A DNA stretch of 64,000 nt, from the NCBI GenBank assembly GCA_013112535.1, contig JABFGI010000003.1, forward strand, positions 144,895 through 208,894, given 5' to 3'. Shown in pieces: positions 1 to 9,796 of the stretch. The position numbers and the translations under genes are program-made. Numbering within the stretch: position 1 is the stretch's first letter; each line of letters opens with the position of its first letter. The notes beneath the pieces are model-generated. The model did no database searches, was not told where the DNA came from, and saw only the letters and a list, made by a program, of their open reading frames with translations. Origin of the DNA: Pseudomonadota bacterium (GTDB lineage: Bacteria > Pseudomonadota > Gammaproteobacteria > Eutrophobiales > Eutrophobiaceae).

Positions 1-579
1 TTAAGGTTTTTGTGCAATTAACATGGCCTGATTCCTGAATCCTTTATCAATCTTTCCAATAGTGCTTTCTTCGCGATAGACTATTATTCTCCAGTCACTA
101 AATGTTTTTAATAATTCATTTTCATTTAATAAAAAGTCAGGGTTTTTAGGGCCCGATTCATTTACTTTATCTTTGGTATACGTTTGATAAAAAATCAGTC
201 CGCCAGGTCTGATTGAATTTTTAATGTGAACCATTAAATTACGATCGAGAAATCGACTCACAACAATCACATCGAATGTGTTTTTCTCTGGTGGTTGTTC
301 AGAGATATCTTTAGTTACTGTGTGTATACTCAGATTCCTTTCACTTGCTTGAAGCGAAAGTTGTTCAAGAGCTGACGAAGAGATATCCCATGCTGTTGTC
401 TCTAATCCATTTTCTGCAAGACAAAGTGCAATTGCACCACGCCCACAAGCTAAATCCAAAGCAGTACCTTGATCAGGCAATAAGTGTTGGTTCTGAGATA
501 TGACCTCAACTGCTTCAGGAAAGTTATCTAAGCAGGCGTTGTAACGTAAATTCCACTTGTCTTTAGTTTGATTATTCAA
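1..579 (-). CDS. Class I SAM-dependent methyltransferase (TehB-like), substrate unknown
   Basis: A 192-residue soluble protein with the Rossmann-type methyltransferase signature LDLACGRG at about residues 42-49 (SAM binding motif I) and an acidic motif II (AWDIS, about 63-67). The later FDVIVVSRFLDR and RPGGLIFYQTY segments match motifs IV and V of this fold. The most upstream usable start in frame is TTG at 577-579, since a TGA lies just before it; the N-terminus TKDKWNLRY fits relatives well. The gene follows trkH by 14 bases on the same strand and may be the last gene of that operon. The fold is clear, but the substrate cannot be told from sequence. The stop codon is the first three bases of the window, so the gene is complete. 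Confidence 0.8.
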   Translation of the reverse strand: MNNQTKDKWNLRYNACLDNFPEAVEVISQNQHLLPDQGTALDLACGRGAIALCLAENGLETTAWDISSSALEQLSLQASERNLSIHTVTKDISEQPPEKNTFDVIVVSRFLDRNLMVHIKNSIRPGGLIFYQTYTKDKVNESGPKNPDFLLNENELLKTFSDWRIIVYREESTIGKIDKGFRNQAMLIAQKP

Positions 580-593
580 AGTCGTTCATCTTT

Positions 594-2045
594 CTAGCGT
601 CGCCAGAACGTTGGTGTAATTAATACGAGTAAAGTGAATATTTCCAATCGACCTAATAACATGGCAAAACAAAGAATCCATTTAGCAACATCATTTATAT
701 TGCCATAATGCAGGCTCACTTTTCCAAGTCCAGGACCCAGGTTATTCATACAGGCTGCCAATGCTGAAAAGGCTGTTACCTGATCAAGTTCTGTTGCCAT
801 CAGTGCAAGTAATAAGAATGCAAATACTGCGATATAAGTTGCAAAGAAGCCCCAGACAGCCTCGATGATTCGTTCCGGGATCGGTTTATTACCTACCTTG
901 ATAATAAAAATGGCATTGGGATGGATAAGTCGTTTAATTTCACGTATGCCTTGTTTAAAAAGTAACAGGATTCGAATAATTTTTAATCCTCCACCGGTGG
1001 AACCGGCACAGGCACCAAAAAAACTACTAAACAGTAACAGTAATGGCATAAAGCCAGGCCAACTTTGATATTCTGCTGTGGTAAATCCGGTTGTTGTCGC
1101 TATAGATACGGTTTGAAAGATACTGTCTTCAATTGCTTTAAGAAAACTTTCATAGTCATTAACAATGAAATGATAAGTGGAAACAATCAGGCAGACTGAA
1201 GCTAGTATAGTTAGATAAGCACGGAGTTCTGCATCATACCAATACGATTTGACACTCATTTGTCGCCAGGACATAAAATGCAAACTAAAATTTATCCCGG
1301 CGATTATCATAAATAACACGGCGATAGCTTCTATTAAGGGACTTTGATAAAAACCCATACTGGCATCGTGTGTTGAAAAGCCACCAATGGATACAGTCGA
1401 AAAACTATGGCTGATAGCATCGAACAATGACATTCCTGCCAACCAATAAGCTATTGCGCAAAATATGGTAATACTGAGGTAGACATACCAAAGTGCCTTG
1501 GCTGTTTCAGTGATGCGAGGTGTTAGTTTTGAGTCTTTCACTGGACCAGGTGTTTCAGCACGATAGAGCTGCATGCCACCAATACCCAACATTGGCAGAA
1601 TAGCGACGGCCAGAACAATGATACCCATGCCACCTAGCCACTGTAGTTCCTGCCGGTAAAAGAGAATTGATTTTGGTAAATGGTCAATGCCGATAATAAT
1701 TGTGGCACCAGTTGTCGTCAGTCCCGAAATAGATTCAAAGATCGCATCAGTAACAGATAATTCAGGTGTATCAGAAAGTATTAAAGGTACGCTACCAGTA
1801 ATACCCAGGCCTACCCAGAAAAGTACGACAACAACAAAGCCATCACGTAAGCGTAATTCATTTTTAATATTCCTGACCGGAAACCATAAGATTAATCCTA
1901 TTGACAGAATAAGTGCAAATGCAGAAATAAAAGGAATAGTTTGCCCATCAGAACTGACTAGCGAAATCGCCAAAGGAGGAAACATTGTCAGGCTAAATAA
2001 TGAAAGCAATATTCCTAATATGCGTTGAATGACGGCAAGTTGCAT
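594..2045 (-). CDS. trkH: Trk potassium uptake protein TrkH
   Basis: A 483-residue integral membrane protein, the normal length for TrkH. It has about ten hydrophobic segments and the repeated pore loops of the Trk/Ktr/HKT superfamily, including the glycine-rich turns SGLTTTGATI near residue 108 and CAGSTGGGLK near residue 348 that line the potassium filter. TrkH forms the K+ channel in the inner membrane, gated by the cytoplasmic TrkA ring. It lies 11 bases downstream of trkA on the same strand, so the two subunits are almost certainly co-transcribed. TrkH rather than TrkG is the name used for the chromosomal form found beside trkA. Confidence 0.95.
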   Translation of the reverse strand: MQLAVIQRILGILLSLFSLTMFPPLAISLVSSDGQTIPFISAFALILSIGLILWFPVRNIKNELRLRDGFVVVVLFWVGLGITGSVPLILSDTPELSVTDAIFESISGLTTTGATIIIGIDHLPKSILFYRQELQWLGGMGIIVLAVAILPMLGIGGMQLYRAETPGPVKDSKLTPRITETAKALWYVYLSITIFCAIAYWLAGMSLFDAISHSFSTVSIGGFSTHDASMGFYQSPLIEAIAVLFMIIAGINFSLHFMSWRQMSVKSYWYDAELRAYLTILASVCLIVSTYHFIVNDYESFLKAIEDSIFQTVSIATTTGFTTAEYQSWPGFMPLLLLFSSFFGACAGSTGGGLKIIRILLLFKQGIREIKRLIHPNAIFIIKVGNKPIPERIIEAVWGFFATYIAVFAFLLLALMATELDQVTAFSALAACMNNLGPGLGKVSLHYGNINDVAKWILCFAMLLGRLEIFTLLVLITPTFWRR

Positions 2046-2056
2046 GTATATTTACT

Positions 2057-3430
2057 CTATAGAAAAGTGATTCCAACCTGAAATAAAGCTTCAACTTCGG
2101 CTACATATTTTTTATCGGATACAATGAGGATAATATGATCTTCAGCTTCAATAATAGTTTTTTTAGTTGCCATTAATACGTCATCGCCCCGAACTATTGC
2201 ACCTATGGTTGTACTTGGTGGTAAATCAATATCCTTAATTGCCTTGCCAACAACCTTGGAAGACGATTCATTGCCGTGCGCAATAGCTTCAATAGCTTCT
2301 GCTGCACCTCTTCGTAAAGCATGAACAACAACAACATCGCCCTTACGAACATGAGCAAGTAGGCTTCCAATCGTTGCCTGTTGTGGAGAGATAGCAATAT
2401 CAATCGTATTACTTTGTACCAGATCAACATAAGCGGCACGGTTAATTAAAGCCATTACCTTGCGTGCACCAAGTCGTTTGGCAAGCATGGAGGAAATAAT
2501 ATTGGCTTCATCAGCATTTGTCAGTGCACAGTAAACATCCGTTCTATCAATATCCTCTTCGATTAACAAGTCTTCATCCGCCGCATCACCATTTAAAACA
2601 ACGGTATTTTTTAATGTTTCAGAAGCAAAACGTGCTTTGGCTGGATCGAGTTCCAGAAGTTTAACTTTATATCTACCTTCCAGAGATTCAGCCAGGCGCA
2701 AACCAATATTACCTCCACCGGCAATCATGATGCTCTTGTATGGTTTTTCATTATTACGAATAACTTGTAAAAGCTGTCGAATCGATTTCTGTGAACTAAT
2801 AAAAAAGATTTCATCATCGGTTTCTACCATAGTATCACCGTTTGGAATAATGGCTTTTCCCTTTCTAAAAATAATGAATATTTTATATTCAATATCAGTT
2901 AGCAGGTTTCTTAATTCACGTAAAGAATTACCAGCCAATACACCATTGCGTGATGCTCTTAAGGCAACCATCTGTGCTTTACCATCGGCAAAATCAACAA
3001 CCTGAAGTGCTCCAGGGTGAGATATTAATCGTTCAATATAATCTGTAACGAGCTGTTCCGGACTAATTAATACATCAACAGGAAGTGCTTCTTGCGCAAA
3101 TAACGATGCATTATTTAGATACTCAATTTCCCTGATCCGAGCTATTTTGGTTGGTGTGTGAAATAAGGTATAGGCGACCTGACAGGCAACCATATTGACT
3201 TCATCACTGTTGGTTACAGCAAGAATCATGTCAGCATCTTTCGCACCGGCTTGTGCCAGTACCGATGGATGTGATGCGACACCAGTGATCGTTCTCAAAT
3301 CATAACGTTCACTTATTAATTGAAGTATTGCCGGATTGTTATCGACTAATGTTATGTCGTTGTCTTCGTTAACCAGATTGGCGGCTACTGATGTACCGAC
3401 TTGACCTGCACCCAGGATAATAATTTTCAT
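2057..3430 (-). CDS. trkA: Trk potassium system NAD-binding regulatory subunit TrkA
   Basis: A 457-residue cytoplasmic protein with the double RCK architecture of TrkA: an N-terminal Rossmann domain (GAGQVG, residues 7-12), an RCK-C domain, then a second Rossmann domain (AGGGNIG near residue 235) and a second RCK-C domain. It binds NAD(H) or ATP and opens or closes the TrkH channel. The start ATG overlaps the stop of the upstream ntrX-like gene by four bases (ATGA), so translation is coupled. The gene order rsmB, ntrYX, trkA, trkH links potassium uptake with this two-component system, although no functional link is shown by the sequence. Confidence 0.96.
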   Translation of the reverse strand: MKIIILGAGQVGTSVAANLVNEDNDITLVDNNPAILQLISERYDLRTITGVASHPSVLAQAGAKDADMILAVTNSDEVNMVACQVAYTLFHTPTKIARIREIEYLNNASLFAQEALPVDVLISPEQLVTDYIERLISHPGALQVVDFADGKAQMVALRASRNGVLAGNSLRELRNLLTDIEYKIFIIFRKGKAIIPNGDTMVETDDEIFFISSQKSIRQLLQVIRNNEKPYKSIMIAGGGNIGLRLAESLEGRYKVKLLELDPAKARFASETLKNTVVLNGDAADEDLLIEEDIDRTDVYCALTNADEANIISSMLAKRLGARKVMALINRAAYVDLVQSNTIDIAISPQQATIGSLLAHVRKGDVVVVHALRRGAAEAIEAIAHGNESSSKVVGKAIKDIDLPPSTTIGAIVRGDDVLMATKKTIIEAEDHIILIVSDKKYVAEVEALFQVGITFL

Positions 3431-4785
3431 TTTAGATCGATTCCCAGCGTTTTGAGTTTCCGGTAAAGATGTGTTCGTTCAATTCCAACTGTATTTGCCA
3501 CTTTACTAACACTACCTTTTGCTTTTTTTAATTGATATTCAAGATACGCTTTTTCGAAACTCTCTCTTGCGTCACGTAATGGTAAATCAAAATCAAATCC
3601 TTCCATCGTTGAGCTGTTATCTTTTTTCTGGCTATTACCCAGACAGGATTCAACTTCGTCTATATTAATATTTTCATCTGTTCCTAAAATCAATAAACGT
3701 TGAACAATATTTTTTAATTCTCTCACGTTCCCGGGCCATTGATAACTTCTTAAACGATTTTGTGCGGCGACATCGAATTTTCGATAGGGTAATCCTTCTG
3801 TTTCAATAAAGTAATCGACATAATATTCTAGCATTGCTGGCACATCTTCATAATGATCACGAATTGGCGGAATGGAAATAGGTAATACATTTAACAGGTA
3901 ATAAAGATCGTCTCGAAAACGATTTTCCTGAATTAGAGTTTCTATATCGAAACGTGTTGCGGCGATAATGCGCATATCCAGCTCAATTTGTTCGGAGCTG
4001 CCTATATGACTGTATCTCTTCGTTTCCAATACGTCATGTAAATGCGATTGCAGTGTTTTATCAAGTTCACTTATATCCTTAATATAAAGGACACCACCTT
4101 TTGCCTTGTCAAAATAACCTTCCTGAAACTGATTGTTTGTTTTCGATCCAAATAACTCTATTTCTGCATGATCTTTGGCTAATGCTGAAATACTTACCGT
4201 AATAAAGGGACCATCATTTCGTGGGCTTAATGAATGTAAGTAACGTGCAAATAATTCCTTATCCGTTCCTGACTCGCCATATATTAAAACGGGCGTATCA
4301 TGTGCAGCAATACGTGCTATTTGCGACCTTAAATTTAAAATAACCTTGCTTTTTCCTATAGGTTCAAGTCTGGCAGATGTAGTATGACGTAATTGCAGGT
4401 TTTCCTGTTGTAATGACGTTGTTTCAAAAGCATGTTTAATAGTGAGTAATAATTTAGAAATGGACAGGGGCTTTTCTATAAAATCATAGGCACCATGACG
4501 TGTAGCTTCTACTGCCGTTTCAACGTTACCGTGGCCGGACATCATAATTATGGGCGATGTTATACCACCGTCTTCTTTCCATTCCTTCAATAAAGTAATG
4601 CCATCAATATCGGGCATCCAGATATCGAGCAGGATTAAATCTGGTTTAAATGATTCTACTTCCTGACGTGCTTTTGTTGCATTTTCAGCAACGTTAACGC
4701 TAAAGCCTTCATCTTCAAGAATTTCCTGAACCAGACTACGAATATCAGGTTCGTCATCAACAACGAGTATTTGTCGTTTGCTCAT
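3427..4785 (-). CDS. ntrX: NtrX-like response regulator with degenerate AAA+ domain
   Basis: A 452-residue protein with the NtrC-family layout. The receiver domain (1-120) has the phosphorylation site D54, acidic pair D10-D11 and K105. An AAA+ domain spans about 140-365, and a Fis-type helix-turn-helix lies at 415-450. The central domain has lost its signatures. Walker A reads GESGTDKE (170-177, with D175 where Gly is expected), the sigma-54 contact loop GAFTGA is replaced by TNNQFQ at 216-221, and Walker B is GVLYIKDI (231-238) instead of the usual DE pair. Phosphorylation and DNA binding look intact, while ATP hydrolysis and sigma-54 activation look lost. It forms a pair with the downstream-encoded partner kinase at 4790-6979, separated by 4 bases. 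The exact regulon is unknown. Confidence 0.88.
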   Translation of the reverse strand: MSKRQILVVDDEPDIRSLVQEILEDEGFSVNVAENATKARQEVESFKPDLILLDIWMPDIDGITLLKEWKEDGGITSPIIMMSGHGNVETAVEATRHGAYDFIEKPLSISKLLLTIKHAFETTSLQQENLQLRHTTSARLEPIGKSKVILNLRSQIARIAAHDTPVLIYGESGTDKELFARYLHSLSPRNDGPFITVSISALAKDHAEIELFGSKTNNQFQEGYFDKAKGGVLYIKDISELDKTLQSHLHDVLETKRYSHIGSSEQIELDMRIIAATRFDIETLIQENRFRDDLYYLLNVLPISIPPIRDHYEDVPAMLEYYVDYFIETEGLPYRKFDVAAQNRLRSYQWPGNVRELKNIVQRLLILGTDENINIDEVESCLGNSQKKDNSSTMEGFDFDLPLRDARESFEKAYLEYQLKKAKGSVSKVANTVGIERTHLYRKLKTLGIDLK

Positions 4786-4789
4786 CAGA

Positions 4790-6979
4790 TTATGTGTGCT
4801 TTTGTGTTTTATTGGATGAAATATTTATGGGTAATCTTATCACGGCACAAGCTCCTTTTTGTCCGTTGTTGTTCTCAAGCCAGACAGTCCCCATATGTTC
4901 GTCAATAATTTTTTTCACTATCGCCAATCCTAATCCGGTTCCTTTTTGTTTGCTTGTGATATAGGGTTCAAATACGTTATTTATAACAGATGGTTCAATT
5001 CCTGCTCCACTATCCATAACACGAATTTCGAGCATTTCAGTGTTATCAATATCAACCTTTTTTGCACTGATCTTAAGCAGATTATCTTCGCTTACAGAAT
5101 TTGCATCAATAGCGTTTGTTAATAGATTATTGAATACTTGTCTTAATTTTTTTTCATCTCCTATTACTGCAGGAAGATCGGGTTCGATATCTATTTCGAT
5201 TTTATTTTCACCATTAAGATTCGTGAATAAATCAACACCTTCCTGGATTAATCGCTCAATTTTAATTTCCTCAGGGTTATATTCGGGTGATCGAGCATAG
5301 TCTGAAAAATTGTTTACCATATCTTTCATGGTATCGACTTGTTGAATGATAGTATTTGTCATTCTATCCAGCATATCTGCATCGGCTGGATCCATTTTAG
5401 CCAGGTATTTATGTCTCAGGCGTTCAGCAGCCAGTTGAATAGGTGTTAACGGATTTTTTATTTCATGAGCTAAACGACGTGCCATTTCACTCCATGCGGC
5501 ATCACGTTGGCCTTGTATTAATGCGGTGATTTCATCAAAAACAATGACATGCCCGCTGGTAGAGCCATCTGCTTCGGTTAATGTGGCTCCATTAATAATT
5601 ATTATCTGACTTCCGGTCTTGTCAGAAAGTGTTATTTGTTCGCGCCAATCATCCTGACGTTCTTCTATATTGATAGAAATACATTCAAAAAAATCATTTA
5701 GATTAGAATAACCTTTAGCAAGAGATATAATATTTTTATGTTCAACATCTTCTGTTTCAAGTTGTAAGATTTGAGCAGCACTAATGTTGAGTTTTTCCAG
5801 ATTGCTTTCTTTATCGAAAACCATAACGCCAGAAGAAAGTCTTGATAGCACTGTTTCAAGATAGGATCTTTGTGATTCGGCTTCGTGCTGGCTTTTACTT
5901 GCCGTATCCCGTGCCTGAGATATTTTATCAGTCATATCATTAAATGATGCGACAAGGAAACCTAATTCATCATTACTGGGTACGGGTAAACGAGTACTAT
6001 AGTCGCCCTCGGCAATAGCACGGGTACCTTCAGCCAGATTCTTAACTGGTGCAGCTAATTTACGTGCAGAATAAAATGCGGCCCATACGGCACTAAAAAT
6101 ACTGAACAATAAGACCAGCGTTAATATTATGATAAAGCTTACTTTTAATTGTTCGCGTAGATAAGATAATTCCTTATATTCTATGTATGATGTTTGAACG
6201 CTATCAGCAAGATGATTCATACGTTCAGAGATCGGATATAAAGCCTGAACAATACGAATTTCTTTGTCGAGATTTGTAGTTGGTAAATTTGCAACTGCTC
6301 TGATTAGCAGGTTTTTATTTTTGATTACATCCAGTCCTATATAACTTTTGCTCTGAGATAATTGCAGCAAAATTGTGTCATTGGGTGTTTCGGGTACGAG
6401 GTCTTTTATATCATTAGAACTTGAAGCAATAATGGCTCCTTTCCTTGTAAGTAGTGTTAATTCATTTGCATTGATACGTTCTCTAAGTTGATCGATATCA
6501 AACGGTAATTCTGCATCGGAGGTCTCACTGAGTTCTTCAGCTACTTTTTCTGTTGTATTAAGTAGTTCACGCATTCTGACGTCTAATGCAAGCCGACTAA
6601 GTTCAAGTGAATCATCGAGAGCCTGTTCAACTCTTAGATCAAACCAGCTATCTATGCCACGGTGCAAGAAATCCAGTGAAAAAGAATAAACGATAAGGAC
6701 GGGTGTTACCGAGAGCAGTGAAAAAATCATGACCATTCTAACCGTCATGCGAGAACCTATAACATGGTTTTTAAGTTGACGTATCAAACGTTTAAGATTG
6801 ATTAGTATTAAACCAATAAGACTTATCAGTCCTAATGCATTAAATATCAATAACGCGGCATAATAACGGTCGAATAATTCCGGATTTTGTAGGGTCTTGC
6901 TCATCATCAACAATGATGCAAGCATGAAAAAAAACAGGCATGAACCTACAGTTAATATTAATGTGCTACCTTTTTTCAT
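4790..6979 (-). CDS. ntrY: NtrY-like membrane sensor histidine kinase
   Basis: A 729-residue sensor kinase. Three hydrophobic segments lie in the first 105 residues, followed by an extracytoplasmic region of about 175 residues, a further membrane segment near 278-300, a HAMP linker, a PAS domain (about 375-480), a HisKA domain with the phospho-acceptor His in LAHEIKNPLTP, and a HATPase_c domain (NLLTNAIDAN, DSGAGI, GTGLGLAI). This is the NtrY plan. I chose the ATG at 6977-6979, which overlaps the preceding stop as ATGA and has GGAAAG seven bases upstream, over the in-frame ATG 15 bases earlier. It should phosphorylate the neighbouring NtrX-like regulator. In other bacteria NtrYX responds to nitrogen, redox or envelope state; which applies here is not visible. 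Confidence 0.9.
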   Translation of the reverse strand: MKKGSTLILTVGSCLFFFMLASLLMMSKTLQNPELFDRYYAALLIFNALGLISLIGLILINLKRLIRQLKNHVIGSRMTVRMVMIFSLLSVTPVLIVYSFSLDFLHRGIDSWFDLRVEQALDDSLELSRLALDVRMRELLNTTEKVAEELSETSDAELPFDIDQLRERINANELTLLTRKGAIIASSSNDIKDLVPETPNDTILLQLSQSKSYIGLDVIKNKNLLIRAVANLPTTNLDKEIRIVQALYPISERMNHLADSVQTSYIEYKELSYLREQLKVSFIIILTLVLLFSIFSAVWAAFYSARKLAAPVKNLAEGTRAIAEGDYSTRLPVPSNDELGFLVASFNDMTDKISQARDTASKSQHEAESQRSYLETVLSRLSSGVMVFDKESNLEKLNISAAQILQLETEDVEHKNIISLAKGYSNLNDFFECISINIEERQDDWREQITLSDKTGSQIIIINGATLTEADGSTSGHVIVFDEITALIQGQRDAAWSEMARRLAHEIKNPLTPIQLAAERLRHKYLAKMDPADADMLDRMTNTIIQQVDTMKDMVNNFSDYARSPEYNPEEIKIERLIQEGVDLFTNLNGENKIEIDIEPDLPAVIGDEKKLRQVFNNLLTNAIDANSVSEDNLLKISAKKVDIDNTEMLEIRVMDSGAGIEPSVINNVFEPYITSKQKGTGLGLAIVKKIIDEHMGTVWLENNNGQKGACAVIRLPINISSNKTQKHT

Positions 6980-7539
6980 TTGATCACTTTCCATTCAAAC
7001 CATTCACTGGACATGTCCCATTTTGATGAGAAATAGGCTTGAGGTCGTAACGGTGGTGGTAATGAACCAGTATCCAGATAAGTTTTAATTCGTGCAACAT
7101 AATCATTGTCTTTCTGCAGAATATTTTGATCAAATAATTTCATTTTTGAGATTGTATTTATATGATTTAAAGCCGCATCAAGATTGTTATAAGAACTTCT
7201 TAACCCGGTATTGATATCTATGATTAAAAAATTATTGGTTAGTGGTTTATGTTCGAGTTTATAAATAATTTTATTTTCGCTAATTGTTCTGTCCCAAAGC
7301 CATTTTCGTTTTAAACGTAATTGAAATACGGTATGTATTTCCAGGGGGATACCATGAAGTAAAGCCTTGTTAGCTTCTTCTGTTAATTTAAAATCAAATA
7401 ATGTATCCAGATAGTAAATAGACTCTTCTGTATAGGCATGTGTCGACTTTATATTTATAGTTTTAGCAAAAGACAAATTGCATATACATGACAATAAGAT
7501 AATCAAACCTGCCGCTTTTAATAATTTATGTATCAGCAT
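6976..7539 (-). CDS. DUF4390 family exported protein
   Basis: A protein of about 187 residues starting from the ATG at 7537-7539. It has a clear signal peptide: a short basic N-terminus, a hydrophobic core rich in Leu/Ile, and a likely cleavage after SFA near residue 25. The mature part ends in the WDMSSEWFEW pattern I associate with DUF4390. Its position between rsmB and ntrY is the usual place for this family in beta- and gammaproteobacteria. Two further in-frame ATGs upstream (to 7578) would overlap the end of rsmB and would put a polar stretch before the signal peptide, so I prefer the internal start. It may sense or modulate the envelope for NtrY, which is inference from gene order only. 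Confidence 0.75.
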   Translation of the reverse strand: MLIHKLLKAAGLIILLSCICNLSFAKTINIKSTHAYTEESIYYLDTLFDFKLTEEANKALLHGIPLEIHTVFQLRLKRKWLWDRTISENKIIYKLEHKPLTNNFLIIDINTGLRSSYNNLDAALNHINTISKMKLFDQNILQKDNDYVARIKTYLDTGSLPPPLRPQAYFSSKWDMSSEWFEWKVIK

Positions 7540-7543
7540 GAGA

Positions 7544-8842
7544 TTAATTTTTTTCGAGACAAGCATAAAAAAAACCATCCATATTATCCTGTCCAGTTAA
7601 TATTTGTCTGCCATAGCCTGTGTCTACACCCCATTTAGCTTTAATAGGCTTAAGATAACAATCCTTGTTATTAGCAATGAATTTTTTTATTTGATTTGAG
7701 TTTTCATCTTTCAGGATTGAACAGGTGACATACAATAGTAATCCACCTGTTTTTAATGTTGGCCATAATGTATTCAATAGGCTAGTTTGTAATTCCTGTA
7801 TAGCGTTAACTTCTTCTTTAGTTCTAAGTATTTTTATGTCGGGGTGTCGTCGTATTACACCTGTTGCAGAACAAGGAACATCTAAAAGAATGCGATCAAA
7901 TTGTGTCTTATCCCACCACTGTTCAATGTCATTGATATCTGAAGTTTTTATTATCGCACTTAAATCTAGGCGTTTAAGGGTTTCAGATAATTTAATAGTG
8001 CGATTTGGATCTTTCTCAATAGAAGTTAACGAATTTAGTTTTGCTTGAGTTTCAAGTATATGGGCACTTTTACCGCCAGGTGCAGCACAGGCATCCAGCA
8101 CATTTTGCCCCGATTTTAAATCCAGCAGCTCAGCCGAAAGTTGCGCAGCAAGTTCCTGCACAGAAGCCTCTCCACTATTAAAACCGGGAAGTTGATCAAC
8201 ATCATTTGCTTTATCAAGTAGAATGCCGTTGCTTGAGTAAGGTGTAATCTTTCCTTCAATACCGGCCTCGTTTAATTTCTTTAAATAACTTTCACGATCC
8301 TGGCGTAGTTGATTTACACGAAGATACATAGGTGGTCGCTGGTTATTAGCTTCGAGAATATTTTGCCATTCATCTGGCCAATCCTTTTTCAGGAGTTCAA
8401 TTAACCATTTGGGATGTGAGAACTTTGCTGTTTCATTAGCATTCGATGATGAATCTAGTTGTGCAGATTCTCTGATATATCGACGCAATATTGCATTTAC
8501 CAGTCCTTTAGCCCAGACCATATTTATTTTTTTACAGGTATTCACTGTTTCAGATACAACGGCATGAGCAGGAATCCGCATAAAACGTAATTGATATAGA
8601 CCAATCATGATTAAATATTTAAGGCTGCTATCTTTTTTCTTTATGCGTTTTTCCAGTAGCTGGTCCAGGATATGTTCTAGTTGTATATACCAGCGAAATG
8701 TTCCATAACTTATTTCCTGGATCAATGCTCTTTCTTTTCCGGCATTTTTAAACGAATCATTGTTATTTAATACTATCGATAGCGTCAGTTTTTCTTCTAC
8801 ACTCTGTTGAATAATCTGGCTTGCAATTAGACGTGATGACAT
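7544..8842 (-). CDS. rsmB: 16S rRNA (cytosine-967-C5)-methyltransferase RsmB
   Basis: A 432-residue enzyme that methylates C967 of 16S rRNA. An N-terminal NusB-like RNA-binding domain (about 1-135) is followed by a Rossmann methyltransferase domain with motif I DACAAPGGKSAH. The two catalytic cysteines sit in DVPCSATG and YVTCSIL, the hallmark of RNA m5C methyltransferases. The length matches E. coli RsmB (429). It starts 12 bases after fmt on the same strand, the standard fmt-rsmB arrangement, and its stop lies just before the DUF4390 gene. Nothing is missing. Confidence 0.96.
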   Translation of the reverse strand: MSSRLIASQIIQQSVEEKLTLSIVLNNNDSFKNAGKERALIQEISYGTFRWYIQLEHILDQLLEKRIKKKDSSLKYLIMIGLYQLRFMRIPAHAVVSETVNTCKKINMVWAKGLVNAILRRYIRESAQLDSSSNANETAKFSHPKWLIELLKKDWPDEWQNILEANNQRPPMYLRVNQLRQDRESYLKKLNEAGIEGKITPYSSNGILLDKANDVDQLPGFNSGEASVQELAAQLSAELLDLKSGQNVLDACAAPGGKSAHILETQAKLNSLTSIEKDPNRTIKLSETLKRLDLSAIIKTSDINDIEQWWDKTQFDRILLDVPCSATGVIRRHPDIKILRTKEEVNAIQELQTSLLNTLWPTLKTGGLLLYVTCSILKDENSNQIKKFIANNKDCYLKPIKAKWGVDTGYGRQILTGQDNMDGFFYACLEKN

Positions 8843-8854
8843 AAAAGTGATTGT

Positions 8855-9796
8855 CTAGTTTGCCTGTCTTTTTTCTGTGAAAAAATCAGGGTGGCCGTTG
8901 AAAAACTCTTTTGCTGTCATCATACGTTTTCCGGCTAGTTGAAGTTTAGTAATAGCCAATACACCTTCACCGGTAACAATATCCAGACTTGATTTATTTT
9001 TGAGTACGGTTCCTGGTGTTAAATTTTCTGAATCACTTTTTATGTCGGCTTCCCATATTCTGAAATTGAGATCATTGATCTGTGTGTGTGTAACCGGAAA
9101 TGGGTTAAATGCGCGTACCTTTCTTTCCAGTTCAATAGCCGATTTCGTCCAATCAATTTTTGCTTCCTGTTTTGAAATTTTATTGGCATAAGTTGATTTT
9201 GAATCATCCTGTTTAATTGGATTTAAATTGTTATTAGCAATCTTTGTTAAGAGTTGATTAATATTGTTAGCACCAATTTCAGCTAATCGATCATGTAACT
9301 GACCACCCGTGTCATTAGCATTAATTTCACAAGTGACTTGTTCTAAAATTGGCCCTGTATCAAGTCCCTGTTCCATTTGCATGAATGTTATTCCTGTATT
9401 TTTATCACCGGCTTCGATAGCTCTTTGAATGGGCGCTGCGCCACGCCAACGAGGTAGTAAAGAGGTATGTATATTTATGCAACCAAAATTTGGTTTGACT
9501 AATATTTCGGGTTTTATTAGTAAACCATAAGCTACGACTAGCATTAAATCACATCCATTCAAATATTCTGGTTTTAGATCACTTGATTTTTCAGGCTGCA
9601 GTACAGGAATATTTTTTTCTATTGCACAAAGTTTGACCTCACTTTGTTTTATTTTGCGACCTCTGCCTGCGGGACGATCTGGCTGGGTAAGTACAACCTC
9701 TACAGTATGTTCACCAGCGTCTATTAATGATTCAAGTATTTTGCATGCAAGTTCAGGTGTTCCGGCAAAAGCCAGTTTTAAATTGGGTTGACTCAC
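8855..9796 (-). CDS. fmt: Methionyl-tRNA formyltransferase
   Basis: A 313-residue enzyme that formylates initiator Met-tRNA using 10-formyl-tetrahydrofolate. The N-terminal formyltransferase domain carries AFAGTPE, the catalytic segment NIHTSLLPRWRGAAPIQ and the EQGLDTG motif; the C-terminal OB-fold domain begins near residue 205 (TYANKI). The start is a GTG whose last two bases overlap the TGA of def (GTGA), so the two genes are translationally coupled. Formylation by Fmt and deformylation by Def are opposite steps of the same cycle, which explains the pairing. Confidence 0.97.
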   Translation of the reverse strand: MSQPNLKLAFAGTPELACKILESLIDAGEHTVEVVLTQPDRPAGRGRKIKQSEVKLCAIEKNIPVLQPEKSSDLKPEYLNGCDLMLVVAYGLLIKPEILVKPNFGCINIHTSLLPRWRGAAPIQRAIEAGDKNTGITFMQMEQGLDTGPILEQVTCEINANDTGGQLHDRLAEIGANNINQLLTKIANNNLNPIKQDDSKSTYANKISKQEAKIDWTKSAIELERKVRAFNPFPVTHTQINDLNFRIWEADIKSDSENLTPGTVLKNKSSLDIVTGEGVLAITKLQLAGKRMMTAKEFFNGHPDFFTEKRQAN

